Positions 8,642 through 17,417 are shown, counted from the stretch's first letter. The stretch: DNA of 64,000 nucleotides from Chryseobacterium arachidis (GCF_900129245.1 NZ_FQUT01000003.1:372001-436000); one strand, 5' to 3'. The notes: generated from the sequence alone by a model not told the origin. Translations and numbers: made by a program.

Positions 8642-9157
8642 ATGAAAAAGCCGTTGTTATTATTAATGATGGGATTTTTTGGATTGAGCTGTTCACAGCA
8701 GGTTCCTGAAGTTCTGAAAACAAGTTTTTCCAAAGAAGCTTTAGCACAGAAACTGGAAGATGAAGAAGGGAAAAATATTACAATCCAACAAATTTTAGAT
8801 CAGCATAAAGGAAAAGTTTTGGTGATTGATTTCTGGGCAGGTTGGTGCAGAGACTGTCTGAAAGCACTTCCAAAAGCCAAAGAATTAGAAGAAAACAATA
8901 AAAATATAGATTTTGTTTTCCTTTCTTTAGACCGTTCAAAAGAAGGTTTTGATAAAAATCTTGAACGATTTGAAATGAAAGACAAAGAAAATTACTGGTT
9001 TGCTTCTGGCTGGAAAAATGACTTCAATAATTATGTTGATTTAAACTGGATTCCCAGATATATGGTGATCGATCAAAAGTCTGCGATTGCAAAATACTAC
9101 GCCATTACTCCTGAAGACCCCGAAATTCAAGCTACAATTGATAAACTTTTAAAATAA
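8642..9157 (+). CDS. TlpA-like thioredoxin-fold lipoprotein
   Basis: This is a predicted periplasmic thiol-disulfide oxidoreductase anchored as a lipoprotein. The signal MKKPLLLLMMGFFGLSC ends in a lipobox cysteine. The thioredoxin fold carries WAGWCRDCLKA, a CxxC redox centre near residue 65 of this start. The C-terminal part has the cis-proline region NWIPRYMVID. Length (171 aa) is typical of TlpA/ResA proteins. I chose ATG 8642 because it gives a compact lipoprotein signal about 18 bases after the -7 element; ATG 8630 is also possible. The partner is not indicated by the neighbours. Confidence 0.85.
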   Translation: MKKPLLLLMMGFFGLSCSQQVPEVLKTSFSKEALAQKLEDEEGKNITIQQILDQHKGKVLVIDFWAGWCRDCLKALPKAKELEENNKNIDFVFLSLDRSKEGFDKNLERFEMKDKENYWFASGWKNDFNNYVDLNWIPRYMVIDQKSAIAKYYAITPEDPEIQATIDKLLK

Positions 9158-9358
9158 CGACATAGGAAATGGGGACGTTAAGAAAATAAAATCTGTGAAC
9201 GTTAAAAAAATTCTTCTGTTTGAGCGCGAGACAAATTTCGAATCGAATAACAAAATCTCAAATTCGCGCGAGTTTAGAATTTTTAGAGAACAGAATTTAT
9301 TTTTAGTCGGAATTTCCAAGTCTTGAACTTTTGTTTCTTTTGTTTCAAGACAAAAGAA
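9157..9358 (+). repeat. dispersed intergenic repeat, copy 1 (about 200 bp)
   Basis: This stretch is homologous, in reverse orientation, to 17203-17403. Shared blocks in order include ACGACATAGGAAA, GTGAACGTTAA, CTGTTTGAG, ATTTTTAGAGAACA, TTTCCAAGTCTTGAACTTTT and TTTTGTTTCAAGACAA. The last two blocks hold a conserved stem GTCTTGAA/TTCAAGAC. Both copies begin just after a stop codon. No protein product is evident. Confidence 0.85.
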
Positions 9359-9380
9359 ATTATTTAAAATAATGAATCCA

Positions 9381-9388
9381 TATCTTTG
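9381..9388 (+). promoter_or_regulatory. -7 promoter element of dinB
   Basis: TATCTTTG matches TAnnTTTG exactly and ends five bases before ATG 9393. It lies inside the longer open frame that starts at 9372, so ATG 9393 is the better start. Confidence 0.55.
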
Positions 9389-9392
9389 CGAT

Positions 9393-10487
9393 ATGGATTT
9401 TCCTTTTCCTATCCGCAAAATAATTCATGTTGATATGGATGCATTTTATGCTTCCGTGGAGCAGCATGATAATCCTGCATTGAAAGGAAAAGCCATTGCT
9501 GTAGGCGGTGGACACCGGGGTGTTGTTTCGGCGGCGAGTTACGAAGCGAGAAAATTTGGAGTTCGTTCTGCCATGCCCAGTAAAACGGCTAAAGAAAAAT
9601 GTCCTCATCTTATTTTCGTTCCGCCGAGATTCCCTCGTTATAAAGAGATTTCGCGAAAAATCAGAGAAATTTTTTATGAATATACAGATCTTGTAGAACC
9701 GCTTTCGCTGGACGAAGCTTATCTTGATGTCACCGAGAACAAAAAAGGAATAGAATCTGCCAATCAGATTGCCAAGGAGATTCGTCAGAAAATATTTAAC
9801 GAAACGGGCTTAACCGCTTCAGCAGGAATTTCTGTGAACAAGTTTTTAGCTAAAGTTGCTTCAGATATCAACAAACCTAACGGACAAAAAACGATCCATC
9901 CCGACAAAATTGAAGGTTTTTTAGAAGAACTGCCTGTCGAAAAATTTTACGGTGTTGGAAAAGTTACAGCTAACAAAATGTTTAGTTTAGGGATTTACAA
10001 AGGAAAAGATTTAAAGAAAAGATCTATTGAAGATTTAACAAGAATGTTCGGAAAATCCGGAGCGTATTATTATAACGTCGTCCGTGGAATTCATACTTCC
10101 GAAGTAAAACCTCATCGTATCCAGAAAAGTGTTGCCGTAGAAAGAACTTTTTTTGAAGACCTTTTTGATGAAAATCAGGTCAACGAAAAGCTGGAAAATC
10201 TAAGCGAAGAACTTCATACCCGTTTACAGAAAAACAATATTCTCGGAAGAACATTGACCTTAAAAATCAAGTATAAAGACTTCTCCTTATTCACCCGGAG
10301 CATTACCAAAGAAGAATACTTTTCATCTGCTGAACAATATTTAAAAACAGGAAAAAAACTTTGGGAACTCCGCCCGTTCGATAAACCCGTAAGATTATTG
10401 GGATTGTCTCTATCTCAACTTAATACCGAAGAAAAAAAACTTGTATCCGTTCAACTAAAAATACCGTTTAAAGAATTTGAAGATTGA
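9393..10487 (+). CDS. dinB: DNA polymerase IV (Y family)
   Basis: This is an error-prone translesion polymerase. The protein is 364 residues from ATG 9393. It has the catalytic motif HVDMDAFYASVE at the N-terminus, SLDEAYLDV near residue 105 with the catalytic Asp-Glu pair, the HhH region YGVGKVTANKM, and a C-terminal little-finger domain. The length is normal for DinB. An ATG at 9372 would add seven residues but lies upstream of a perfect -7 element (9381-9388), so I prefer 9393. The mRNA would have almost no leader. No LexA-type site was recognised. Confidence 0.93.
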   Translation: MDFPFPIRKIIHVDMDAFYASVEQHDNPALKGKAIAVGGGHRGVVSAASYEARKFGVRSAMPSKTAKEKCPHLIFVPPRFPRYKEISRKIREIFYEYTDLVEPLSLDEAYLDVTENKKGIESANQIAKEIRQKIFNETGLTASAGISVNKFLAKVASDINKPNGQKTIHPDKIEGFLEELPVEKFYGVGKVTANKMFSLGIYKGKDLKKRSIEDLTRMFGKSGAYYYNVVRGIHTSEVKPHRIQKSVAVERTFFEDLFDENQVNEKLENLSEELHTRLQKNNILGRTLTLKIKYKDFSLFTRSITKEEYFSSAEQYLKTGKKLWELRPFDKPVRLLGLSLSQLNTEEKKLVSVQLKIPFKEFED

Positions 10488-10535
10488 TAATCCGGATTTT
10501 TTTCACTACATTGTAGTTACCAAATTTTACAATTT

Positions 10536-12008
10536 ATGAATGAAACGATGATTCAATTTTTCCACTGGTATTCAGAAGGAGACGGGAAACTTTGGAAAGA
10601 AGCCCAAAATCAGGCAGATTATTTATCAGAACTCGGGATTACTTCAGTCTGGTTTCCTCCCGCTTACAAAGGAACAAATGGGGGATATTCGATAGGTTAC
10701 GACGCCTACGACTTATTCGATTTAGGTGAGTTTGATCAGAAAGGATCCATTCCCACCAAATACGGAACAAAAGATGATTATACTCATGCTATTAAAGCTT
10801 TAAAAGATAAAAACATCCAGGTTATTGTTGATATTGTGCTGGGTCACAAAGCAGGCGGTGACGAATTAGAAACTTTTAAAGCCCTGAAAGTGGATGAAGA
10901 AAACAGAGAAAAAATAATTTCCAATGAGATAGAAATACAATCGTATACCAAATTTACATTTCCGGGACGCAAAAAAAAATATTCCGATTTTGAATGGAAT
11001 TACACGTGTTTCAGCGGAGTAGATTATGCAGAAGGAATGGATTCTCATATTTTCAAAATTAAAAATGAATACGGAACCGACTGGGAAGAGATGATTGATG
11101 ATGAAAAAGGAAATTATGATTATCTGATGTTTAATGATGTGGAGCACCGCAATCCGTTTGTACGGGAAGAACTGAATAATTGGGCCACATGGTATTTCGA
11201 ACAAACCGATTTTGATGGGGTAAGATTAGATGCGTTAAAACACATTTCCTTTGATTTTTATAAAGAATGGATCACCTTATTGCGTTCCAATTCAGGGAAA
11301 AATATTTTTGCGGTTGGAGAATATTGGGCTCCGGGATATTTAAATTTATTACAAAAATATATTGAAGTGACAGAGGGCTGCATGAGTTTATTTGACAGTT
11401 CCTTACAAAACAATTTTCACACGGCTTCCAAAGAAGGCGGTTCTTACGATTTACGGAGAATTTTTGACGAAACCCTTACACAGGCAGATCCTTTTCATTC
11501 GGTAAGTCTGGTTGACAATCACGATACGCAGCCTTTACAGGATTTGGAGGCACCTGTTGAAGAATGGTTCAAGCCTTTGGCGTATGCTCTTATTTTGTTG
11601 AGGAAAGACGGTTATCCTTGTGTTTTTTATCCTGATTTGTATGGTGCACATTATGTGGATAAAGATAGAGAAGGCAACGATCAGGAAATATTTCTAAATA
11701 AGGTCGATGGAATTGAAGAATTGTTAAAAGCCAGAAAAAATAATGCTTACGGCAACCAAAGAGATTATTTTGAAGACGCCAATTGTCTGGGCTGGGTTCG
11801 TGAAGGAGATGAAGAACATTCCGGATGTGCTGTCGTTTTAAGCAATAAAGAAGCCTACGAAAAACCTATGGAAATGGGAGAAAAATATATTGGAAAAACA
11901 TTTTATGATGCATTAGGACGATTTGAAGATAAAGTTACCATAGACGAAAACGGTTGGGGGAACTTTCCTGTTCCGGCGGGAAATGTAAGTGTTTGGCTTG
12001 CTGAATAG
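10536..12008 (+). CDS. cytoplasmic alpha-amylase, GH13
   Basis: This enzyme hydrolyses alpha-1,4-glucan bonds. The 490-residue protein has no signal peptide, so it acts inside the cell on glycogen or imported maltodextrins. The GH13 regions are visible: VDIVLGHKAG (region I), GVRLDALKHI with the nucleophile Asp (II), FAVGEYW with the acid/base Glu (III), and LVDNHDTQ with the transition-state Asp (IV). Length and sequence fit the AmyA/AmyS cytoplasmic subfamily. It starts 48 bases after dinB, but I see no functional link to it. Confidence 0.93.
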   Translation: MNETMIQFFHWYSEGDGKLWKEAQNQADYLSELGITSVWFPPAYKGTNGGYSIGYDAYDLFDLGEFDQKGSIPTKYGTKDDYTHAIKALKDKNIQVIVDIVLGHKAGGDELETFKALKVDEENREKIISNEIEIQSYTKFTFPGRKKKYSDFEWNYTCFSGVDYAEGMDSHIFKIKNEYGTDWEEMIDDEKGNYDYLMFNDVEHRNPFVREELNNWATWYFEQTDFDGVRLDALKHISFDFYKEWITLLRSNSGKNIFAVGEYWAPGYLNLLQKYIEVTEGCMSLFDSSLQNNFHTASKEGGSYDLRRIFDETLTQADPFHSVSLVDNHDTQPLQDLEAPVEEWFKPLAYALILLRKDGYPCVFYPDLYGAHYVDKDREGNDQEIFLNKVDGIEELLKARKNNAYGNQRDYFEDANCLGWVREGDEEHSGCAVVLSNKEAYEKPMEMGEKYIGKTFYDALGRFEDKVTIDENGWGNFPVPAGNVSVWLAE

Positions 12009-12077
12009 TTCTCGGGCTGGAAGATGGATGTTAGAAGCTTGAAATTTGATAGGTTCATATTTCATAACATTTCTCAT

Positions 12078-12135
12078 TCCGTAGGAATTTAGGCTAATAT
12101 TTTTATCTCTAATACTACGCTTGGATTCCTACGGA
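12078..12135. repeat. inverted repeat TCCGTAGGAAT / ATTCCTACGGA
   Basis: Perfect 11-base arms at 12078-12088 and 12125-12135 lie in the gap between the convergent amylase and esterase genes. Related palindromes with TCCTAC/TATGGA cores occur at 48755-48815, so this may belong to a dispersed repeat family. It could also help terminate transcription, but there is no T run. Confidence 0.6.
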
Positions 12136-12194
12136 GTGACAAATATTATGGGTATTTTATTCGTGTAAAAATTCGTGTTATTTGTTGTTTTAAA

Positions 12195-13520
12195 TTAAAC
12201 TTTTCGGAGTTCCAGAACTTCCGGTCTTTCGAAATCTTCTGATATGCTTCCGTTTCTGGCAAATTCTGCCCAAAGCGCCCGCAGCTTTTTCCCATTTTCC
12301 TGAATATATTCCCACGGAACATCTTTTAGTAATCCGGCAGATTTCCATTCAGCTTCATTTTCAAAAATAAAAGGAAGATCGATGCAGTGCGAGGCTCCGA
12401 TATAGTGATTTTTTATTGTTGAATTTATTTTGTACTGATAAATATTTCCCCCACCCTCTTTGTAGTTCTGAGCAAAAATATCGATAGGTTTTCCGTAAAT
12501 TGATTTTGTCGTAACGCTTACGATTTTATCTAAAATTGTTGAAGGTAAATACGTATAAATTCCTTTTTCAGCAGTTTTTACATAAAAAGCCGTTTCATCA
12601 TTATTAAAACCAATTAAGACATCATATTTTTTGGCGTTTTCTTTCCATTTTGGAAGACTTTCTTCTTCCTTACATAAAGGTGAATGCCCGTATTGTGTAC
12701 AGAAAGGCATAGCTGTTTTCAAACCATATTTTCTAAAAGACGGCAAAAAATTCACATACTGATCGACCATATTCATCGGGTCCGATTCATCTTTTAAAAA
12801 TTGTGTCTTTTGAAAAAAATCGGCGGACATGGCTGTTCTTTTAATCCGAAAACCCAAAGGTGCACTTTGAATAATCGCTCTCTGAAATAAATCATCCACA
12901 CCTTCCGAGATCATCAGATGTGCAATGGCATCACCTCCTGACGACTGTCCGAAAAGCGTAATATTTTCAGGGTTTCCACCAAAACTATGAATATTTTTCT
13001 TAATCCATTTTATAGATTCTATAATGTCAAATAAACCTAAATTGGCAGGCCGGTCTTCATCACCGCCCAAAAATCCGAAAACACCTAAACGATAAGTTAC
13101 CGCCACAACCATAATATGCTGTTCTTGCACCCAAACCGAAGGATCTGAAGTCGGCAAATCTCCACCTCCAATTTCATACGAACCTCCATGAATCCATACA
13201 ACCACAGGAAGCCTTTCGTTTTCATCATAATTTTCCGGACGAGTGATTGTGAGAAACTGCGGTGATTCATCTGAAATAAATTGATTAACATCTGTTTTAC
13301 CAATTAACCTCTCCAAAAACGGGCTCACATGTTGCGGGCACACCGGAATTTTATCGGAAATCTCAAAATCTGCCGTTTGCACAGGAACAGGTTTTTTAAA
13401 ACGCTCAGAACGGGCATAACGAATATTTTTTACCCGGATAACTCCATTTTCTCTTAATCCTAAAATCTTTCCGAAAGGAGTTTCAAAAGTATGGGTTACA
13501 ATGTTTTGCTGTATCGTCAT
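12195..13520 (-). CDS. carboxylesterase family (type B) protein
   Basis: This 441-residue protein shows the type B carboxylesterase signature: the oxyanion segment VVWIHGGSYEIGGG near residue 108 and the nucleophile elbow FGQSSGGDA near residue 190. A second catalytic histidine is likely in the HCIDLPFIFENE region near residue 390. It is somewhat shorter than the common 500 residues, and no signal peptide is seen, so it is probably cytoplasmic. It hydrolyses unknown esters. It ends close to the convergent amylase gene and is followed upstream by an AraC regulator in the same direction. Confidence 0.87.
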   Translation of the reverse strand: MTIQQNIVTHTFETPFGKILGLRENGVIRVKNIRYARSERFKKPVPVQTADFEISDKIPVCPQHVSPFLERLIGKTDVNQFISDESPQFLTITRPENYDENERLPVVVWIHGGSYEIGGGDLPTSDPSVWVQEQHIMVVAVTYRLGVFGFLGGDEDRPANLGLFDIIESIKWIKKNIHSFGGNPENITLFGQSSGGDAIAHLMISEGVDDLFQRAIIQSAPLGFRIKRTAMSADFFQKTQFLKDESDPMNMVDQYVNFLPSFRKYGLKTAMPFCTQYGHSPLCKEEESLPKWKENAKKYDVLIGFNNDETAFYVKTAEKGIYTYLPSTILDKIVSVTTKSIYGKPIDIFAQNYKEGGGNIYQYKINSTIKNHYIGASHCIDLPFIFENEAEWKSAGLLKDVPWEYIQENGKKLRALWAEFARNGSISEDFERPEVLELRKV

Positions 13521-13578
13521 CTGGTAGATTTAAATTTCATTGATGCATACAATTTACAAATTTTGTTTCTTATACATT

Positions 13579-14481
13579 TTAATTAAGAGTTTTATATTCA
13601 CTTGGTGAAACGCCTACTTTACTCTTGAATAATCTTGTAAAATGCTGAGGATATTTGAAACCTAAATCATAAGAAATTTCACTGATGGATTTTGCCGGAT
13701 CGAAAATCTGGTCTTTAGCCACATCAATCAGTTTATTGTGAATATATTCCTGTGCGGAAATTCCGAGTTCTTTTTTCATTAGATCACCGAAATAGTTCGC
13801 AGAAAGATTAAGTTGTTCCGCAAAATAATTGACCATTGGCAAACCGATATATTTAGGCTTATCAGATTGTAAATATTCATCCAGTAAATTATCAAATTTC
13901 CCGATAAATCCCTGATTCACGTGGTCTCTTGTAATAAACTGACGGTCGTAGAAACGCATGCAGTAATTCAAAAACAATTCGATATTATTGACAATTAAAG
14001 ACTTACTATGCTTGTCTATAGATTGCTCGAGTTCCAGTTTTATATTTTTAAAACATTCCAAGACAATTTCTCTCTCTTTTTCGGAAAGGTGTAAAGCTTC
14101 ATGAACTTCATACGAGAAAAAATTATAATCTTTGATGTTCTTACCGAGATTGGTTCCCTTCAGTAAATCCGGATGAAAAATTAACGCAAAACCTGCAGGC
14201 TGAATGTAAGTGTCTGCATTATAAAGTCCATAGGTCTGTCCGGGAGCAATAAAAACCAATGTCCCTTCCTGATAATCATAGCTGTGTTTGCCGTACTGCA
14301 TATCTCCGCACATCACATCTTTCAGAAAAACAGTGTAAAAACCAAATGTTCTTTTGAATTGGCAAATGGGATCAGATTTAGAAAAATCAATCACACTTAC
14401 CAACGGATGCTTCGTCTCATGCTTCAGCATTTTATTGTATTCTGAAACACTGTTATATATTTCAATACCCGGATTTTCCAT
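13579..14481 (-). CDS. AraC-family transcriptional regulator
   Basis: This is a 300-residue regulator with an N-terminal sensor domain and a C-terminal double helix-turn-helix (about residues 205-300) containing KSISEISYDLGFKYPQHFTR and FKSKVGVSPSEYK. I chose the ATG at 14481 (MENPGIEIY) because a perfect -7 element on the minus strand (TAATTTTG, 14503-14510) lies between it and the more upstream ATG at 14529. It is divergent from the alcohol dehydrogenase gene, with 176 bases between, which suggests that it controls that gene and perhaps the esterase. Confidence 0.88.
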   Translation of the reverse strand: MENPGIEIYNSVSEYNKMLKHETKHPLVSVIDFSKSDPICQFKRTFGFYTVFLKDVMCGDMQYGKHSYDYQEGTLVFIAPGQTYGLYNADTYIQPAGFALIFHPDLLKGTNLGKNIKDYNFFSYEVHEALHLSEKEREIVLECFKNIKLELEQSIDKHSKSLIVNNIELFLNYCMRFYDRQFITRDHVNQGFIGKFDNLLDEYLQSDKPKYIGLPMVNYFAEQLNLSANYFGDLMKKELGISAQEYIHNKLIDVAKDQIFDPAKSISEISYDLGFKYPQHFTRLFKSKVGVSPSEYKTLN

Positions 14482-14502
14482 AAAGTATATTTTATCAATA
14501 TT

Positions 14503-14510
14503 CAAAATTA
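14503..14510 (-). promoter_or_regulatory. -7 promoter element of the AraC-type gene
   Basis: On the minus strand this reads TAATTTTG, a perfect TAnnTTTG. It decides the start codon of the regulator, since it lies inside the longer open frame. Confidence 0.55.
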
Positions 14511-14657
14511 CCACTTTCCGAGCGGACATTTTACAGTGTCGGTAAAATTGGTAAATCTTTCCGTAATTTATATAAGTATTGTTAACTTTAAACTGACGAA
14601 TTTTGTATCAGGAAAAGATTGAAACATTTAAAATTAAACTAAAACTTTAAAAGACCA

Positions 14658-15713
14658 ATGAACACATTTACAGTAAAAGCTTACGGAGCAGAATCTAAAA
14701 CTGCTGATTTACAGGAATTACATATTGAAAGAAGAGAAGTAACGCCCAAAGACGTAGAAATCGAAATTCTATATTGCGGTGTTTGCCACTCGGATCTTCA
14801 CACAGCGAGAAACGATTGGGGCGGATCGATGTATCCGGCAGTTCCGGGACACGAAATTGTGGGAAGAATTACCAACATAGGAAGTGAAGTTTCTAAATTT
14901 AAAATAGGAGATTTAGCAGCAGTAGGCTGTATGGTAGATTCTTGCGGACATTGCGACAGCTGTAAACATGCCCTGGAGCAATATTGCCAAAACGGATTTA
15001 CCGGAACCTACAATGGAAAAGACAAGCATCTGGGAGGTCATACTTTCGGTGGATATTCTCAGAAAGTGGTAGTTGATGAACATTTTGTATTAAGTGTTCC
15101 GGAAAACTTAGACTTAGCAGCAGTAGCCCCCCTTCTCTGTGCAGGGATCACAACCTGGTCACCTCTTAGACACTGGAATGTTGGACCCAACTCTAAAGTT
15201 GCTGTCGTAGGTTTAGGAGGTTTGGGACACATGGCGATCAAATTAGCAAAAGGTTTAGGCGCTGAAGTGACTTTATTCTCAAGAACTCCGGGAAAAACTG
15301 AAGATGCTAAAAACTTAGGAGCAGATTATGTGGTTATCTCAACTGAGCAGGACCAAATGGATGCTGTAAAAGGGAAATTTGATGTGATTATTGATACTGT
15401 TCCTTATGAGCATGATATCAATCCATATATGCAGACAGTTGCCTTAAACGGAACCCTGGTATTGGTAGGATTTGTAGGCGAATTTGAAAACGAATCTCCA
15501 AGCACAAGACCTATGATCTTCCAACGTCGTTCCGTAGCAGGATCATTAATCGGTGGTATTGCTGAGACTCAGGAGCTGCTAGACTTCTGTGGAAAACATA
15601 ACATCGTTTCTGATATTGAATTAATCAAAATGCAGGACATCAATGAAGCGTATGAAAGAATGCTGAAAAGCGACGTAAAATACCGTTTCGTGATTGATAT
15701 GCAATCTTTATAA
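14658..15713 (+). CDS. zinc-dependent NAD(P) alcohol dehydrogenase (CAD/YahK type)
   Basis: This enzyme reduces aldehydes or oxidises alcohols with NAD(P). The 351-residue protein has the catalytic zinc ligands in CGVCHSDLHTA and PGHEIVG, and four structural-zinc cysteines in CMVDSCGHCDSCKH...C. Its Rossmann motif is VGLGGLGHMA near residue 180. It belongs to the cinnamyl-alcohol dehydrogenase/YahK subgroup, which acts on many aldehydes. It is transcribed divergently from the AraC regulator, a usual arrangement for control by the neighbour. A hairpin terminator follows. Confidence 0.93.
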   Translation: MNTFTVKAYGAESKTADLQELHIERREVTPKDVEIEILYCGVCHSDLHTARNDWGGSMYPAVPGHEIVGRITNIGSEVSKFKIGDLAAVGCMVDSCGHCDSCKHALEQYCQNGFTGTYNGKDKHLGGHTFGGYSQKVVVDEHFVLSVPENLDLAAVAPLLCAGITTWSPLRHWNVGPNSKVAVVGLGGLGHMAIKLAKGLGAEVTLFSRTPGKTEDAKNLGADYVVISTEQDQMDAVKGKFDVIIDTVPYEHDINPYMQTVALNGTLVLVGFVGEFENESPSTRPMIFQRRSVAGSLIGGIAETQELLDFCGKHNIVSDIELIKMQDINEAYERMLKSDVKYRFVIDMQSL

Positions 15714-15731
15714 TTCTTCGTCTTTTTTAAT

Positions 15732-15764
15732 GCTAAGGCTCTTCGGTTTCGGAGAGTCTTTTTT
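15732..15764 (+). terminator. terminator of the alcohol dehydrogenase gene
   Basis: The arms CTAAGGCTCT and AGAGTCTT pair (one G-T wobble) around TCGGTTTCGG, followed by a TTTTTT run. Confidence 0.7.
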
Positions 15765-15765
15765 G

Positions 15766-15807
15766 GGTTTAAGGTTTAAGGTTTAAGGTTTAAGGTTTAA
15801 GGTTTAA
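15766..15807 (+). repeat. tandem heptamer GGTTTAA, six copies
   Basis: There are six uninterrupted copies of GGTTTAA, plus a partial copy. It lies between the 3' ends of two convergent genes, so a phase-variable role in expression is unlikely, although copy number may vary between strains. Confidence 0.95.
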
Positions 15808-15841
15808 GGAAATTACATTTTATGATTCTTAAATGGCTATA

Positions 15842-16207
15842 TTAAATATCATATTTTCCGTCCATATCTTTAAAAGCCCATTCTGCCATTGCGTGGATGA
15901 CGGGAATTAAACCTTTCCCAGCCTCACTCAATTCATACGTTACATGTGGCGGAACAACAGGCTTTGCTGTTCTTATCACTAATCCGTCAGATTCCAATTG
16001 TTTTAAATGCTGGATCAGCATTTTTTCCGTAACAGCAGGAATGGCACGTTTCAATTCACTATACCTTTTATCACCGCTTGAAAGATGATATAAAATAATA
16101 GGTTTCCAAAATCCACCGATTTTTTCCATGACATACGTTACCGGGCAGGAATCCAATGCGTATTTCTTATTCTGCTGAATGGTTGATGATTCTTTAATGG
16201 CTGTCAT
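15842..16207 (-). CDS. HxlR-family transcriptional regulator
   Basis: This 121-residue winged-helix protein has the HxlR layout: a conserved Cys in CPVTYVMEKIGGFWKPIIL, then KRYSELKRAIPAVTEKMLIQHLKQLESDGLV. Such regulators often sense electrophiles or oxidants through the N-terminal cysteine. The gene is divergent from the NmrA-like oxidoreductase gene. The shared intergenic region has the direct repeat GTAAGTAC (16223-16230 and 16241-16248), a plausible operator overlapping the neighbour's promoter. Confidence 0.9.
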   Translation of the reverse strand: MTAIKESSTIQQNKKYALDSCPVTYVMEKIGGFWKPIILYHLSSGDKRYSELKRAIPAVTEKMLIQHLKQLESDGLVIRTAKPVVPPHVTYELSEAGKGLIPVIHAMAEWAFKDMDGKYDI

Positions 16208-16222
16208 AATACATACTTTAGG

Positions 16223-16248
16223 GTAAGTACTTGTATAAAAGTAAGTAC
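16223..16248. promoter_or_regulatory. putative HxlR operator: direct repeats GTAAGTAC
   Basis: Two exact GTAAGTAC words start 18 bases apart between the divergent HxlR and NmrA-like genes. They lie between and around the -33 and -7 elements of the NmrA-like gene, where binding would block RNA polymerase. The assignment is an inference. Confidence 0.45.
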
Positions 16249-16261
16249 AAATATACCTTTG
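16231..16261 (+). promoter_or_regulatory. promoter of the NmrA-like gene
   Basis: TTG at 16231-16233, a 20-base spacer, and a perfect TACCTTTG at 16254-16261 match the Bacteroidota promoter. It lies across an apparent upstream start at 16259, so translation must begin at ATG 16310. Confidence 0.65.
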
Positions 16262-16309
16262 TTTTCAGAAATAAAAAAAATATTTATTAACAAACAATAC
16301 AAAATTATT

Positions 16310-17194
16310 ATGAAAATTGTAATCACGGGTTCATTAGGAAACGTTGCAAAACCTCTTGCTCAACAATTAATTGCAGAAGGACACGATATTACTGTCATTA
16401 GCAGTAACGAAACTAAGAGAAATGAAATTGAAAATTCAGGAGCAAAATCAGCGATCGGTTCCATTACAGACTTAGATTTTTTAATTCAGACTTTTAAAGG
16501 TGCTGATGCAGCATTTTTGATGACGCCACCGAATATGGGCGGCATGAATATTGTTGAAAATACCATTGCCGTAGGGAAAAATTATGCAGAAGCCATCAAA
16601 CAAACCGGGGTTAAAAGAATTGTCATGCTAAGCAGCATCGGTGTGGAATCTCCTGTTGAAAACGGGCCGATCAAAGGGCTTCATTTTATTGAAAAATTCT
16701 ACAATGAATTGGAAAATACTTCTGTCACTTTCTTAAGAGCCGGGTATTTCTATCTAAATTTCTTCAATGATATTCCATTAATTAAAAATGCCGGAATTAT
16801 CGGAGCTAACTTCCCTGCAACCGCAACCATTCCATTGGTTCATCCAAACGATATTGCGAAAGCAGCTGCAAAAGAATTGACTGAAAACTCTGAAGGTAAA
16901 AATGTGAAATATATTGTGAGTGACGTTCATCCCGCTTCTGATTTTGCCACAGTTTTTGGAAATGCAATTGGAAAACCTGAACTTCCGTGGATCGAGTTTA
17001 AAGATGAAGATTCTTTAAACGGAATGCTTCAGGCAGGAGTTCCACAGGAAATGGCCGAATTGTATACTGAAATGGGAAGAGGAATCAGAACAGGTGTTGT
17101 ACAAAAGGATTTTATTGAACATGGTTCCGAGGTTAGCGGAGAAGTTAAGCTGGAAGAATTTGCGAAGGAGTTTGCGGATAAATTTAATGTTTGA
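16310..17194 (+). CDS. NmrA/NAD(P)H-binding SDR-family protein
   Basis: This 294-residue protein has an N-terminal nucleotide-binding Rossmann motif (MKIVITGSLGNVAKPLA, GxxGxxG-like) and the atypical SDR layout of NmrA and quinone-reductase-like proteins, with LMTPPNMGG and VMLSSIGVES near the active site. It may be an NAD(P)H-dependent quinone or azo-type reductase or a redox sensor. The divergent HxlR regulator fits an electrophile-response pair, as known for HxlR/quinone-reductase pairs in other bacteria. The start was moved to ATG 16310 because the promoter covers the earlier one. Confidence 0.85.
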   Translation: MKIVITGSLGNVAKPLAQQLIAEGHDITVISSNETKRNEIENSGAKSAIGSITDLDFLIQTFKGADAAFLMTPPNMGGMNIVENTIAVGKNYAEAIKQTGVKRIVMLSSIGVESPVENGPIKGLHFIEKFYNELENTSVTFLRAGYFYLNFFNDIPLIKNAGIIGANFPATATIPLVHPNDIAKAAAKELTENSEGKNVKYIVSDVHPASDFATVFGNAIGKPELPWIEFKDEDSLNGMLQAGVPQEMAELYTEMGRGIRTGVVQKDFIEHGSEVSGEVKLEEFAKEFADKFNV

Positions 17195-17202
17195 TTAGTC
17201 CT

Positions 17203-17403
17203 CTTGTCTTGAAACAAAAGAACGAAAAGTTCAAGACTTGGAAACTTTCGCTAAAAAATAATTTTGTTCTCTAAAAATCCCAAAACTCGTGCGGATTAAA
17301 TATGGGTTCTTCGGTTCTACAGTTATCTCGCACTCAAACAGTGGGATTTTCTTAACGTTCACAAAAATATTTTTCTTAACGCTTCATTTTCCTATGTCGT
17401 TTT
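17203..17403 (-). repeat. dispersed intergenic repeat, copy 2 (about 200 bp)
   Basis: Read on the minus strand, it carries the same ordered blocks as copy 1 at 9157-9358, including ACGACATAGGAAA, GTGAACGTTAAG, CTGTTTGAG, ATTTTTAGAGAACAAAAT and CCAAGTCTTGAACTTTT. The middle of the element diverges. It too starts right after a stop codon, of the NmrA-like gene. Confidence 0.85.
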
Positions 17404-17417
17404 AATTACAGTCATTA

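Noticed and set aside
9372..9392. Upstream ATG of dinB adding seven residues
   Set aside because: A perfect -7 promoter element lies inside that extension.
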